Source: Gammaproteobacteria bacterium (GTDB lineage: Bacteria > Pseudomonadota > Gammaproteobacteria > Pseudomonadales > Azotimanducaceae). Taken from it: a DNA stretch of 64,000 nt. This document shows positions 1-10,134 of this stretch, in pieces. The translations under genes and the position numbers were made by a program. The stretch covers positions 84,343 to 148,342 of the forward strand of contig JAUIAV010000012.1 of assembly GCA_030425195.1 (NCBI GenBank), written 5' to 3'. Within the stretch, counting starts at the first letter, position 1; each line of letters opens with the position of its first letter. The notes under the pieces were generated by a model, which was not told the DNA's origin, ran no database searches, and saw nothing but the letters and a program-made list of their open reading frames with translations.

Positions 1-989
1 CGGTGGTGATGACCATAGACCCGGCAAAGCGCCTCGCTCAGGCAATGGGGCTGGACGGTCTCGACAATGACCCGCAGGCGGTGGCGCTGGATGCGCCGGG
101 TCGGCTGTCCGCCATGATGCTGGATACCAAGCGTACCTTCGACCGGATGGTCGAAACGTATGCGCCGGATGAGAAGGTGCGCGAGACCATCTTTGCGAAC
201 AGCTACTACCAGCAGCTCTCCACCACGCTCGGGGGGTCCCGTGAACTCATAGCCATGGAGCGGGTGCTGGAGATCCTCAATACCGGGGATCACGATCTTC
301 TGATCGTGGATACGCCACCGGCACAGCATGCCCTGGACTTTCTGGATGCGCCAAGGCGTCTGATCGATCTGCTGGATGGATCGTTCACACAGATGCTGGT
401 AGCGCCTTACGGGCTGGCCGCACGGGCGCAGTTCAACTTTTTCCGGCAGTCGTCGGTGCTGACCCTCAAGTTTCTCGAACGTCTCACCGGACTGGAGATG
501 CTCGCGGATCTGTCGAACTTCCTGCTCGCGTTCTCCAGCATGTTCGAAGGTCTGAAAGAGCGGTCGCAGCGCGTTCTGGCGCTGATGTCGGAACCCGGGA
601 CCCGCTTCCTGCTGGTCTGTGCGCCGGAACCCGTGAGCCTCAATCAGGCCGGCACATTCGCGGATCGGCTCGAAGCCGACGGCATGCATATTGCCGGTGT
701 GCTCGTGAACCGTGCGCACCTTCCGGTGCCGTCTGTCACGCTGACGGATGCGGATCGTCTGCGGCTGGATGCGCTCGGAGGCGCGGATCGAAGCCGCCTC
801 TCAGAGCGCGTAGAGGCTGCACTCGGGGATGCGGCACGGCTGGCTGCAGCGGATGCAAGGTCTCTGGCCGTGCTCGAGCGGCTCGACGAACCGCGGCATC
901 TGGTGCCCCATTTCAACCGGGATCTGCACAGTCTCCCGGATCTGGTGGCGTTCAGCGAAGCGCTCCGGAGCAGTACTCAGCTGCCGTAG
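1..989 (+). CDS. ArsA-family ATPase (anion-transporting ATPase/GET3-like), 5' truncated by window edge
   Basis: The frame is open at the left edge, so the true N-terminus, including the P-loop, lies outside the window. The visible 328 residues begin with the switch motif TIDPAKRLA and carry a Walker-B-like DLLIVDTPPAQHALDFLDAP. Both match the ArsA/GET3 group, cytosolic dimeric ATPases first known for arsenite export and tail-anchored protein handling. No arsenic genes are visible here, so the cargo is unknown. The last 13 bp overlap the 3' end of the convergent dctM gene. The family call is firm; the physiological role is not. Confidence 0.85.
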   Translation, partial: VVMTIDPAKRLAQAMGLDGLDNDPQAVALDAPGRLSAMMLDTKRTFDRMVETYAPDEKVRETIFANSYYQQLSTTLGGSRELIAMERVLEILNTGDHDLLIVDTPPAQHALDFLDAPRRLIDLLDGSFTQMLVAPYGLAARAQFNFFRQSSVLTLKFLERLTGLEMLADLSNFLLAFSSMFEGLKERSQRVLALMSEPGTRFLLVCAPEPVSLNQAGTFADRLEADGMHIAGVLVNRAHLPVPSVTLTDADRLRLDALGGADRSRLSERVEAALGDAARLAAADARSLAVLERLDEPRHLVPHFNRDLHSLPDLVAFSEALRSSTQLP

Positions 990-2341
990 GCCTGCGCCGG
1001 CAGCCAGGTCACAAGCGCCTCCCAGTTGAACAGGATCACGAGCCCGAGCAACTGGAGCAGGATGAAGGGCACCACACCGCGATAGATGGTGCGCACGTCG
1101 ATACCCTCCGGCGCAACGCCCTTGAGATAGAAGATGGCGAAACCCACCGGTGGGGTGAGGAAGCTCGTCTGCAGACAGACGGCGAAGAGCACGGTGAACC
1201 ACACCGGATCGAAGCCGAGCCCGGTCACCACCGGCGAGACGAGCGGCAGAATGATCAGCGTGAGCTCGATCCAGTCCAGAAAGAATCCCAGGATGAAGGT
1301 GGCGATCAGGATGCAGATGACGATACCGGTGGCGCCGAAGGGCAGGCTGAGCAGAGCGCCTTCGATGAGCTCATCACCACCCAGGCCGCGCAGGACGAGC
1401 GAAAAAGCCGTTGCACCGAGCAGCACGGCAAAAATGAAAGCGGTGGTCCGGGTGGTTTCCTCCAGAACGTCCTTCATCACACCGCCGCCGAGCTGTTTCT
1501 TCAGCGCTGCGAGCAGCCAGGCACCGGCCGCACCCACCCCTGCGGCCTCCGTCGGCGTGGCGAGCCCGAGAAAGATGCTGCCGAGCACCGCGAGAATGAG
1601 AAAGGCGGGCGGCAGGATCGCCCTGAAGAGATCGACGATGGCGGACCAGTCCACCGGATCGTGCGCCGCAGCGGGCGCCCGTTCGGGCCGCAGGAAGCCA
1701 TACGCCAGCAGATAGCCGATATAGAGCCCGCCGAGCAGCATGCCCGGGAAAACGGCGCCCAGGAACAGGTCGCCCACGCTCATGGACATCCGATCCGCCA
1801 TGAGCACGAGCATGATGCTGGGTGGGATCAGAATCCCCAGAGTGCCAACCGCGCAGACGGTTCCGGATGCCAGGGCCTTGTCATAGCCCTGATTGAGCAT
1901 CACAGGGAGGCCGAGCAGGGCCAGCAGCACCACCGACGCGCCGATAATGCCCGTGGTGGCGGCGAGCAGCAGGCCGATCAGCGTCACCGTGATGGCCAGG
2001 CCGCCGCGGATGCCGCCGAAAAGACGCGAGAAGCTGATCATCAGCTCCCGGGCGATGCCGGATCGGTCCAGCAGCAGACCCATGAAGATGAACATGGGCA
2101 GAGCGACCATCACCCAGTTCTCCATCACGTTCCAGACCCGGTCGACGGTCAGTGAGGTGTAGTCCCAGCCCATGCCGATGGGGATGGCGAAATCCACTTC
2201 CAGGACGATGGCGAGAGCGGTGAAGAGGACGGACAGGCCCCCCAGAATCCATGCGACGGGGAATCCGGTGAACACCAGGGCGATGAAGCTCAGGAACATG
2301 GCGAGGGCCAGAATCTCGTTAGCCGGCATCGGCACCCTCAC
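977..2341 (-). CDS. dctM: TRAP transporter large permease (DctM)
   Basis: This 454-residue, almost wholly hydrophobic protein has about 12 membrane segments and is the usual length for the DctM subunit of tripartite ATP-independent periplasmic transporters. It forms the ion-coupled channel in the inner membrane that moves an organic acid delivered by the periplasmic receptor. It is the last gene of dctP-dctQ-dctM and overlaps dctQ by 23 bp, which suggests translational coupling. The longest frame opens with GTG at 2341. An in-frame ATG at 2329 (MPANEILAL) would also give a complete protein. Its 3' end overlaps the convergent ArsA-like gene by 13 bp. Confidence 0.95.
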   Translation of the reverse strand: MRVPMPANEILALAMFLSFIALVFTGFPVAWILGGLSVLFTALAIVLEVDFAIPIGMGWDYTSLTVDRVWNVMENWVMVALPMFIFMGLLLDRSGIARELMISFSRLFGGIRGGLAITVTLIGLLLAATTGIIGASVVLLALLGLPVMLNQGYDKALASGTVCAVGTLGILIPPSIMLVLMADRMSMSVGDLFLGAVFPGMLLGGLYIGYLLAYGFLRPERAPAAAHDPVDWSAIVDLFRAILPPAFLILAVLGSIFLGLATPTEAAGVGAAGAWLLAALKKQLGGGVMKDVLEETTRTTAFIFAVLLGATAFSLVLRGLGGDELIEGALLSLPFGATGIVICILIATFILGFFLDWIELTLIILPLVSPVVTGLGFDPVWFTVLFAVCLQTSFLTPPVGFAIFYLKGVAPEGIDVRTIYRGVVPFILLQLLGLVILFNWEALVTWLPAQAYGS

Positions 2342-2846
2342 CGGCGAACAGAAATTTCCAGACCCTGGTCAACCGGGCCAGCGTGGCGAGGGCGAGCAGC
2401 AGAAAGCCGAGCGGCAGCATGGCTTTGATGAGCCATCGAAAGGGCAGCCCTCCCGGCGCGTTTGAAACTTCTGAAAGCTCGAAGCTGGCCAGCACGAACG
2501 GTACCGAGAAGATGAGCATCAGGGCGATGAACGGCAGCAGGAACAGCAGGATGCCGTAGAACTCCACCCAGGCCTGCAGGGTGGGTGAAAATCGCTCGTG
2601 CAGCACGTCCACCCGGATGTGAGAGTCGGTCTGCAGGCCGTAGCCGAGGGCCAGCAGGAACCCGGTGGCATAGAGATGCCACTGAATCTCCTCGAACTCC
2701 ACCCGACCTTCGCCAAAGGCGTAGCGGAGCACCACGTTGAGGACGATCACGGCCAGCAGCAGCACCCACAGCCAGGATGCCCACAGACCGATCCGTGTGA
2801 TCAGCGGATCCACGATCCGCGACAGGGCTGTTTCCGGAAGATCCAC
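2319..2846 (-). CDS. dctQ: TRAP transporter small permease (DctQ)
   Basis: The protein has 175 residues and four predicted hydrophobic segments (about residues 20-40, 55-75, 95-120 and 140-165), the standard size and topology of the DctQ small membrane subunit. DctQ pairs with DctM and docks the substrate receptor. The motif VVLRYAFGEGRVEFEEIQWH near the second segment is typical of the family. The gene sits 15 bp downstream of dctP and overlaps dctM, so the three form one operon. Confidence 0.93.
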   Translation of the reverse strand: MDLPETALSRIVDPLITRIGLWASWLWVLLLAVIVLNVVLRYAFGEGRVEFEEIQWHLYATGFLLALGYGLQTDSHIRVDVLHERFSPTLQAWVEFYGILLFLLPFIALMLIFSVPFVLASFELSEVSNAPGGLPFRWLIKAMLPLGFLLLALATLARLTRVWKFLFAGEGADAG

Positions 2847-2861
2847 TGGCTCCGGGTCTCC

Positions 2862-3998
2862 CTAGAAGTCTCTCGGCAGGTAGGCGCGGGATTTCCAGTG
2901 CTGGTAGTCGTCCCGGAAGGCCTTCTGCGAGGCGTAGATCGCCGCGAAATCCTGATCCTTGGCTGCTTCCTCTTCCATCACGGACTCCGTGATGCGCTCC
3001 AGCTCACGGAGCACCTCCATGGGCAGCGTTTCCGCGCTGACACCAACCTCCGGGAAGCCGGCGATGATGGCGCCCTGGGTGGCCTCGGATTTGGCCAGAT
3101 TGCGCATGGCGCCTGCGGTGCAGGCGGTTTCGAGCAGCGCCTGATCCGCCTCTGAGAGGTCCTGCCAGACATCCAGATTCACTGCCAGATGAGAGAAGGT
3201 GCCAGGCTGATGCCAGCCGGGGTAGTAGTTGTAGGAAGCGATGCGGTTGAATCCCAGGGCCTGATCCACGATGGGCAGGGCGAACTCGGTGGCGTCGATG
3301 GCACCCTTCTCCAGCGCCTGGAAGATCTCGCCACCGGGGAGCATGGTGACGGAAGCGCCGGCCCGCTCGATGACCTTTCCACCGATGCCGGCGAAGCGGA
3401 TCTTCAGGCCTTCCACATCCGCGAGTGAGTTCACCGGCTCCCGGAACCAGCCGGCAGTCTCCGGCCCGGTCATGCCGCAGAGCAGGATGTGAGCGTCCTG
3501 CTTGTGGTAGAGGCTCTGGCCCAGCTCCCGGCCGCCGCCTTCATACCACCAGGCCGCGAATTCCCAGGGTTCCATGCCGAATGGAACGGCGCCCAGGAGC
3601 GGGGACGCGGGCACCTTACCCTGGTCGTAGCCGAGCCAGGTGTATCCCAGGGGAACCTTGCGGTCCCGGACCGCGTCGGTGATGGAGAACGCCGGCACGA
3701 TCTCGCCGGGCTCGTAGATGGTGATGTCGATTTCCCCGTTGCTGGACTTGCGGATCTGGTCGGCCACGTAGATGGGATTGTCACCGAGCACGGGCATGGT
3801 GCTCTGAAAGGAAACGGGCATCCGCCAGCGGATCCGGGCCGGGTTCGGCCCTTCAACCGATCTGTCGGCCATGGAGGGCGCTGCGCTGCCCGGCGGGCGG
3901 ATGGCGAGGGAAATCAGCACACCGGTCACGAACGCCACGATGAGTCCCGCCAGAAAGGCCCTGCCGCCCGTTCCGGCGCGGTTGTTCGTGGTGTTCAT
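2862..3998 (-). CDS. dctP: TRAP transporter substrate-binding protein (DctP, 2-oxoacid/monocarboxylate receptor-like)
   Basis: This 378-residue periplasmic receptor starts with an N-terminal hydrophobic segment (about residues 13-33, AFLAGLIVAFVTGVLISLA), which is a signal peptide or anchor. The stretch GLKIRFAGIGGKVIERAG followed by LPGGEIFQALEKGAIDATE is the signature of TRAP receptors. The Arg in KIRFAG corresponds to the residue that salt-bridges the carboxylate of the ligand. The pattern is closest to my memory of the TakP/2-oxoacid branch, but the ligand itself is inferred. It is the first gene of the operon, and its upstream region is shared with pntAA. Confidence 0.9.
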   Translation of the reverse strand: MNTTNNRAGTGGRAFLAGLIVAFVTGVLISLAIRPPGSAAPSMADRSVEGPNPARIRWRMPVSFQSTMPVLGDNPIYVADQIRKSSNGEIDITIYEPGEIVPAFSITDAVRDRKVPLGYTWLGYDQGKVPASPLLGAVPFGMEPWEFAAWWYEGGGRELGQSLYHKQDAHILLCGMTGPETAGWFREPVNSLADVEGLKIRFAGIGGKVIERAGASVTMLPGGEIFQALEKGAIDATEFALPIVDQALGFNRIASYNYYPGWHQPGTFSHLAVNLDVWQDLSEADQALLETACTAGAMRNLAKSEATQGAIIAGFPEVGVSAETLPMEVLRELERITESVMEEEAAKDQDFAAIYASQKAFRDDYQHWKSRAYLPRDF

Positions 3999-4057
3999 GC
4001 AGCTTTGACCCCCCTGAAGCCCAGTGCCGATTGTGAGAACTTCCGCCGGGTGGATGC

Positions 4058-4141
4058 AAGTTGCCGGATCCGGCGGCAGTCACATGGTTATGCGGTTTTG
4101 CGAGTTGTTTTCACCCGGGTGTTTAGCTAAGTTGCCGGATC
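4058..4141. repeat. Pair of 13-bp direct repeats in the TRAP-pnt divergent promoter region
   Basis: The sequence AAGTTGCCGGATC occurs exactly at 4058-4070 and again at 4129-4141, 71 bp apart start to start, close to a whole number of helical turns. The first copy runs into the palindrome GCCGGATCCGGC (4063-4074). A 10-bp perfect palindrome, CACCCGGGTG, lies between the copies at 4112-4121. The 188-bp region separates the divergent dctP and pntAA genes, so these are candidate regulator sites. No known regulator consensus is recognised. Confidence 0.45.
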
Positions 4142-4157
4142 GCGCGTGGGGCGCGCG
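4141..4157 (+). promoter_or_regulatory. GC-rich hairpin upstream of pntAA
   Basis: CGCGCG (4141-4146), a TGGGG loop and CGCGCG (4152-4157) can form a short, very stable hairpin about 30 bp before the pntAA ATG. It is followed by CTTTAATTA. It could be a 5' leader structure or simply GC-rich sequence. No regulatory role is shown. Confidence 0.25.
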
Positions 4158-4186
4158 CCTTTAATTACCTGGATTGGGGGATTCTG

Positions 4187-5314
4187 ATGTTAATCGCTGT
4201 GCCGAGGGAAACCTGGCCGGGCGAGCTGCGCAGCGCACTCGTGCCGCAGAACGCGAAAAAGCTGATCGGAAACGGGTTCGAGATCGCCGTGGAGTCCGGT
4301 GTGGGAGAGCGTGCGGGATTCCCGGATGCGGCCTTCGAGGAGGTCGGCGTGAAGGTGGAGACGGATCGGGCGGCGCTTCTCGGCCGGGCCGACATCGTTC
4401 TGCGGGTGCGCAAGCCGGATGCGGATGACGTTGCAGCGCTCAAATCCGGTGCGATCCACATCAGCTTCCTCGACCCCTTCAACGAGAAAGCCCTGGTGGA
4501 CAATCTTGCCGCGAAGGGTGTGACCGCCATCTCCATGGAGATGATCCCCCGGACCACGCTGGCACAGAAGATGGATGCCCTGTCTTCTCAGGCCAACCTG
4601 GCCGGATACGTCACCGTGATTCAGGCGGCCTTTCACTGCCCCAAGATCATGCCCATGATGATGACGCCCGCCGGCACCATCGCGCCGGCCCGCGTTTTCG
4701 TGATCGGTGCCGGCGTGGCGGGCCTGCAGGCCATCGCCACCGCCAAACGCCTGGGTGCGAGAGTGGAAGCGTTCGACACCCGCCCGGTGGTCGCGGAGCA
4801 GGTGCAGTCGCTCGGCGCCAAGTTCGTCGAAATCGATCTGGGCGACACCGGTCAGACCGAGCAGGGCTACGCCAAGGAGCTGACTCCGGAGCAGATCGAG
4901 CTCCAGAAAGCCGGTCAGAAGAAGGTCATCGGTCAGTCGGACGTGGTGATCACCACGGCCCAGGTGTTCGGCCGGCCGGCACCGAAAATCGTTTCCCGGG
5001 ACATGGTGGAAGCCATGGCGCCCGGCAGCGTGGTGGTGGACATGGCGGTGGAATCCGGCGGCAACGTGGAAGGCTCGGAGCTCGACCGCGTCGTCGACAT
5101 AAACGGCGTGAAAGTGGTCGGCCAGGGCAACCTGCCTTCCGAAGTGTCCAAGAACGCCAGCGAAATGTACTCGAACAATCTCTTCAACCTGATCGATCAT
5201 TTCTGGGACGATGAAGCCAAGCAGCTCGAGCTCGACCCGGAGGACGAGATCGTGCGGTCGAGCGTGATCACGCGAGACGGCGCCATCGTCAACGAAACGA
5301 TCAAGAACCTGTAA
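4187..5314 (+). CDS. pntAA: NAD(P) transhydrogenase subunit alpha part 1 (PntAA, domain I)
   Basis: This 375-residue protein is the soluble NAD(H)-binding domain of the proton-translocating transhydrogenase, which drives NADPH formation from NADH using proton-motive force. It begins MLIAVPRETWPGELRSALVP, typical of the alanine dehydrogenase/PNT N-terminal fold. The dinucleotide site VIGAGVAGLQAIATAKRLGA lies at about residues 169-188, followed by the acidic residue in EAFDTRP. The start is an ATG preceded by GGGGG. In this organism the alpha subunit is split, and the membrane part is the next gene 14 bp downstream. Confidence 0.96.
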   Translation: MLIAVPRETWPGELRSALVPQNAKKLIGNGFEIAVESGVGERAGFPDAAFEEVGVKVETDRAALLGRADIVLRVRKPDADDVAALKSGAIHISFLDPFNEKALVDNLAAKGVTAISMEMIPRTTLAQKMDALSSQANLAGYVTVIQAAFHCPKIMPMMMTPAGTIAPARVFVIGAGVAGLQAIATAKRLGARVEAFDTRPVVAEQVQSLGAKFVEIDLGDTGQTEQGYAKELTPEQIELQKAGQKKVIGQSDVVITTAQVFGRPAPKIVSRDMVEAMAPGSVVVDMAVESGGNVEGSELDRVVDINGVKVVGQGNLPSEVSKNASEMYSNNLFNLIDHFWDDEAKQLELDPEDEIVRSSVITRDGAIVNETIKNL

Positions 5315-5328
5315 GCGGAGTCCCAATC

Positions 5329-5624
5329 ATGGAAGCGGTATTTCTTGGCTTTGTTCTGATGCTGTCCATCTTCCTGGGCTTCGAGCTGATCTCCAAAGTC
5401 CCGGCCACCCTGCACACGCCTCTGATGTCGGGCGCCAACGCCATTTCCGGCATCACCCTGGTGGGTGCGCTCACCTCGGCGGGTGCGGGCCTGTCCGAAT
5501 GGGCCACCTGGCTCGGTGCGCTGGCCGTGTTCTTCGCCACGATCAACGTGGTGGGCGGCTATATGGTCACCGACCGCATGCTCAGCATGTTCAAGAAAAA
5601 GGAAGGTCCGGCGGGAGATAAGTC

Positions 5625-5628
<4 letters not shown>
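5329..5628 (+). CDS. pntAB: NAD(P) transhydrogenase subunit alpha part 2 (PntAB, membrane)
   Basis: A 99-residue membrane protein with three hydrophobic segments. It corresponds to the C-terminal membrane part (domain II) of the alpha subunit in organisms where pntA is one gene. It contributes helices to the proton channel. The gene lies between pntAA and pntB and its stop overlaps the pntB start as ATGA, so translation is likely coupled. The motif LHTPLMSGANAISGI is characteristic of this subunit. Confidence 0.95.
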
Positions 5629-6986
<1,358 letters not shown>

Positions 6987-6987
6987 T

Positions 6988-7869
6988 TCAAAGGCTGGCT
7001 GAACTCTGGAGGTCGCCTACGGCGGCCGCCACGAACGTCTCGAGACGCGCCTGAACGATCCCGGCGGTCAGTCCGGTCAGGCCGAACTCGGCCCACGGCG
7101 GATAAGGCTCCACGTCAGGCAGCGCCCCCAGTGCATCTTCCAGATCCCAGAACGGGTGGTGCCGGTAGTCCGGCGCCGCCAGCCGATAGAAGTCGAGAAA
7201 GTCCGCTGCGGCCGCCAGCCCGTACATCAGAGCCAGGTTCAAACGGCAGTGGGCAACATCGATGCCCACCGGGCCCATGCAGGCGTTGATCCAGTCGACG
7301 ATTCCGGAGATGCGGCCATTTTCCCAGAGCACGTTGACCGGGTGATAGTCCCGGTGAATGAAGCGGGGCTCGAATCTTGGCAGCCGGATCGAGCTGGACT
7401 GCACTTCGGACCAGAGTTGCGGGTCTCTCCACCACCGGGGCGGTTCCCCGGCTTCCGTATCGTTCCAGGATTCATATCGGTAGGGCACGGTCAGAGGGAG
7501 GCCGTGAACGTCTGCCAGGGTTCGAGCGAGCTGATCGAGCCAGTGGCGATCCGGGTGCCGGGGCAGATCAACCCGCCCGGGCAGCCAGCTCATCAGCACA
7601 CCGTTGTCCGACAGGATGCCGAGCGGTCTCGGTGCGGCGATTCCGCTGGTCGCCAGCGCTTCCAGAATCTTCGATTCCCGTGCAGAAAGCTTACTGGCTG
7701 CTTCCACCCACCGCTCGGTCCGGAAGATCCGGAGAACGGCGTCGGCGTCGGCGGTCTCGAGTCTGTAGAGGTCGGAGGAAGTGGCACCGGCCATCGGCAC
7801 CACGCCGGAGACCCGTCCGCCAAGCAGAATGCCGACCTCGTCGAGCTGCGTTCGGGACAGCCCGCTCAT
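6988..7869 (-). CDS. Phosphotransferase of the aminoglycoside phosphotransferase/choline kinase fold
   Basis: A 293-residue cytosolic kinase-like enzyme. FIHRDYHPVNVLWENGRISG carries the catalytic Asp (HRDYHPxN), and IVDWINACMGPVGIDVAH carries the metal-binding Asp. Both are standard for the APH family, which phosphorylates small hydroxylated substrates. Nothing indicates antibiotic resistance, since most chromosomal members have unknown substrates. It lies 6 bp downstream of the GPH-type symporter, so the two are probably co-transcribed, and the substrate may be something that symporter imports (inference). Confidence 0.85.
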   Translation of the reverse strand: MSGLSRTQLDEVGILLGGRVSGVVPMAGATSSDLYRLETADADAVLRIFRTERWVEAASKLSARESKILEALATSGIAAPRPLGILSDNGVLMSWLPGRVDLPRHPDRHWLDQLARTLADVHGLPLTVPYRYESWNDTEAGEPPRWWRDPQLWSEVQSSSIRLPRFEPRFIHRDYHPVNVLWENGRISGIVDWINACMGPVGIDVAHCRLNLALMYGLAAAADFLDFYRLAAPDYRHHPFWDLEDALGALPDVEPYPPWAEFGLTGLTAGIVQARLETFVAAAVGDLQSSASL

Positions 7870-7875
7870 GATCGA

Positions 7876-9369
7876 TCAGGCCATGCCTTCGGGCTGATCG
7901 TGCTCGGCGGACGTTCCGGCCAGGGTCACTGCGTCTCTCGTTTCCTTTCCGGAGAGGGTGTGCAGGTTCGTGTTGTGCCCGTCCCGGTCGATGGAATACC
8001 GGGAGACGATGGCCAGCGCCAGCAGGTAGAGGCCGATGTACACGGGCAGGAAGAGCATGGCGAGGTCGTAGCGGATTTCGTTGGTCACCTGTTCGAAGCT
8101 CGTGACCCCGTCCAGGCCGACGAGCGAAACGATGGTGCCGGCGCCGATGATGCCGCCCGCGGAGACGGCCTTAGCGGCGAATCCGCGGGCCGCGAAGAAG
8201 AGTCCTTCCGAGCGGCGGCTGGTGACGACTTCGCTGTCCTCCACCACGTCCGCCATCATGGAGTCGAGCAGCACACCGGCGATGATGCCGCCGACGACCT
8301 CGAGCACGATGAACACGGAGTAGATGGCCAGGCTCAGCCAGCTGCCGAGATCCGGCCAGAATCCATTCAGCAGCAGGATGTAGGGAATCGGATACAGAAC
8401 CAGCCGGAACACCTGCGCACCGATGGCCACCTTCTTCTTGCCGTGTCCGTATGCGAAATGCGGCGCCGCCCAGTAGGCCACCAGCGGTGAAATCAGTACG
8501 AAAACACCGGTGGTGGCGATCTGAGCGCCGGAGAAGCCGAAGAAGTAGGTGGTGTTGTACAGGTAGAGGGCGGTACCCAGCCCCGCGGCAATGCCGACCG
8601 TAAGACCGTAGAAGAACAGAGCGGCGAAGTTCTTGTTTCGAACGGACTGGAAAATCTGCGCCACTTCACGGGTGATCTCCCGGAATCTGAAGGTGTCTGC
8701 AGGGCGGGGGAGTTCTGCAGCGACACTCTGCGTGCCGAGTGAGGAGAGCAGAATCACCGCGGCGATGATCAGCGCACCGACGGTCCCGTAGATTGCGTAT
8801 CCCGTGCCAACGGTCACACCATAGGCGCCTACCCAGAAGAAGAAGTTGATGGTGTGGATGCCGTTGCCGCCGTACCAGCCGAATCCGTGGCGCAGCGCGA
8901 GCCATTTGTTCCGACGGTCGTAGTCCTGCTCCATGTCCGGCAGCAGAGCCGTGGAAGGCACTTCAAACAGAGTCGTGCCCGTGCGGATCAGCAGCGCCAT
9001 CACCAGCACGTAGAAGAAAGCACTGTCCGGGTCCAGATCGATCACGGGATTGAACAGCGCATAGAAACTGGCAGGCAGTATGAGCAGCGCCGCATACATG
9101 AAGGGATGGCGGCGGCCCAGTTTTGAGCTGGTCTTGTCCGACCAGTGCCCCAGCAGCAGATCGGAGACTGCGTCCCAGATCATGGCGATAGCCAGGGCCA
9201 GTGAAGCCAGATAGCCGGGAATCCCCAGCACCTGATTGGCGAAAATCAGCAACAGGTAGCTGAACGCGTTGTCCTTGATGCCGTAGGCGACGGAAGCGGA
9301 GCCGTAGAACCAGAAAATGGGTTTGCGTTCCAGTGGGCCTTCGTGAATCGATGCCGCCGTGCTGCTCAA
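7876..9369 (-). CDS. MFS transporter, glycoside-pentoside-hexuronide (GPH/MelB-like) symporter family
   Basis: This 497-residue inner-membrane protein has about 12 helices. The GPH signature is clear: WDAVSDLLLGHWSDKTSSKL followed by GRRHPFM in the loop between helices 2 and 3, and a second-half motif DSMMADVVEDSEVVTSRRSE followed by GLFFA. The family couples uptake of sugars or related solutes to H+ or Na+. The solute here is unknown. The C-terminal 45 residues are hydrophilic. It is followed by the phosphotransferase gene 6 bp downstream. Confidence 0.9.
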   Translation of the reverse strand: MSSTAASIHEGPLERKPIFWFYGSASVAYGIKDNAFSYLLLIFANQVLGIPGYLASLALAIAMIWDAVSDLLLGHWSDKTSSKLGRRHPFMYAALLILPASFYALFNPVIDLDPDSAFFYVLVMALLIRTGTTLFEVPSTALLPDMEQDYDRRNKWLALRHGFGWYGGNGIHTINFFFWVGAYGVTVGTGYAIYGTVGALIIAAVILLSSLGTQSVAAELPRPADTFRFREITREVAQIFQSVRNKNFAALFFYGLTVGIAAGLGTALYLYNTTYFFGFSGAQIATTGVFVLISPLVAYWAAPHFAYGHGKKKVAIGAQVFRLVLYPIPYILLLNGFWPDLGSWLSLAIYSVFIVLEVVGGIIAGVLLDSMMADVVEDSEVVTSRRSEGLFFAARGFAAKAVSAGGIIGAGTIVSLVGLDGVTSFEQVTNEIRYDLAMLFLPVYIGLYLLALAIVSRYSIDRDGHNTNLHTLSGKETRDAVTLAGTSAEHDQPEGMA

Positions 9370-9478
9370 AGAAATTCCCCTCCACCGGAAATCGGACGCA
9401 TGGATATAGCATGGAACCCGGCAGAGGCGCGAGAGTGCCGCTGCTAGAATCGCCGCATGGGATGTGTTCGAGGTCAGA

Positions 9479-10033
9479 GTGACGGAAGTAACAGAAATAC
9501 GAACTGCCAGGGCGGCGGATGTATCGGAAGTGCTGGAACTCTACCGCAGAGTCGCGCGCATGCCCGGTGGCCTGGCCCGGCTGGAGGACGAAGTCTCTCA
9601 CGGGTACGTCGAAGGATTCCTCAACAGTGCTCTTGAACGGGGTATGAGTTTCGTGGCCGTATCCGGCGATCGGGTGCTGGGTGAGATCCATGCCTGCTCG
9701 CCGTCCCTTTACTGCTTCGCGCACGTGCTGGGGGATCTGACCATTGCTGTTGATCTGGCAGCTCAGGGTCAGGGGCTGGGCCGCGCACTCTTCGCCCGAC
9801 TGATGCGGGAAGTGATCGATGAACGACCCGACATCGAGAGGGTCGAGCTGATCGCCAGGGAAACGAATGTCAGAGCGATCCGCTTCTATGAATCGCTCGG
9901 GTTCGAGCGGGAGGGGCTGTTCAGGCAGCGAATCCGCAATCTGGACGGCTCGGTGGAAGCCGACGTACCCATGGCCTGGATCCGAGACCCCGAACGTCTG
10001 GCTGGGAAGGCGCCTGACGAGGCGGCCGGATAA
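9479..10033 (+). CDS. GNAT family N-acetyltransferase
   Basis: The protein has a GNAT fold. The acetyl-CoA site is LAAQGQGLGRALFARLMREV (Q/RxxGxG/A), and the C-terminal half ends with NVRAIRFYESLGFEREGLFR, typical of family members that acetylate small amines or protein N-termini. I chose the GTG at 9479 (184 aa), which has GAGG about seven bases upstream. A GTG at 9464 would add five residues. It is divergent from the symporter gene. The substrate is unknown. Confidence 0.85.
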   Translation: MTEVTEIRTARAADVSEVLELYRRVARMPGGLARLEDEVSHGYVEGFLNSALERGMSFVAVSGDRVLGEIHACSPSLYCFAHVLGDLTIAVDLAAQGQGLGRALFARLMREVIDERPDIERVELIARETNVRAIRFYESLGFEREGLFRQRIRNLDGSVEADVPMAWIRDPERLAGKAPDEAAG

Positions 10034-10041
10034 CGGGATGT

Positions 10042-10125
10042 CGTTCACGTACTGAAGGCTAACTTACTGATTTTTCTGGCATAACTTCCTGCTGTTCGGC
10101 ATTCTGGCCGACTGTGACGTGAACG
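10042..10125. repeat. 9-bp inverted repeat flanking the DUF2339 upstream region
   Basis: CGTTCACGT at 10042-10050 and its exact reverse complement ACGTGAACG at 10117-10125 bracket most of the 100-bp gap before the DUF2339 gene. AACGGGATG also repeats directly at 10032-10040 and 10122-10130. This could be a pair of operator half-sites or chance. No recognisable terminator or clear promoter was found in the gap. Confidence 0.3.
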
Positions 10126-10134
10126 GGATGCTTC

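Noticed and set aside
6988..7869. The phosphotransferase as an antibiotic resistance gene
   Set aside because: It only shares the kinase fold, has no mobile context, and is co-transcribed with a GPH-type symporter.
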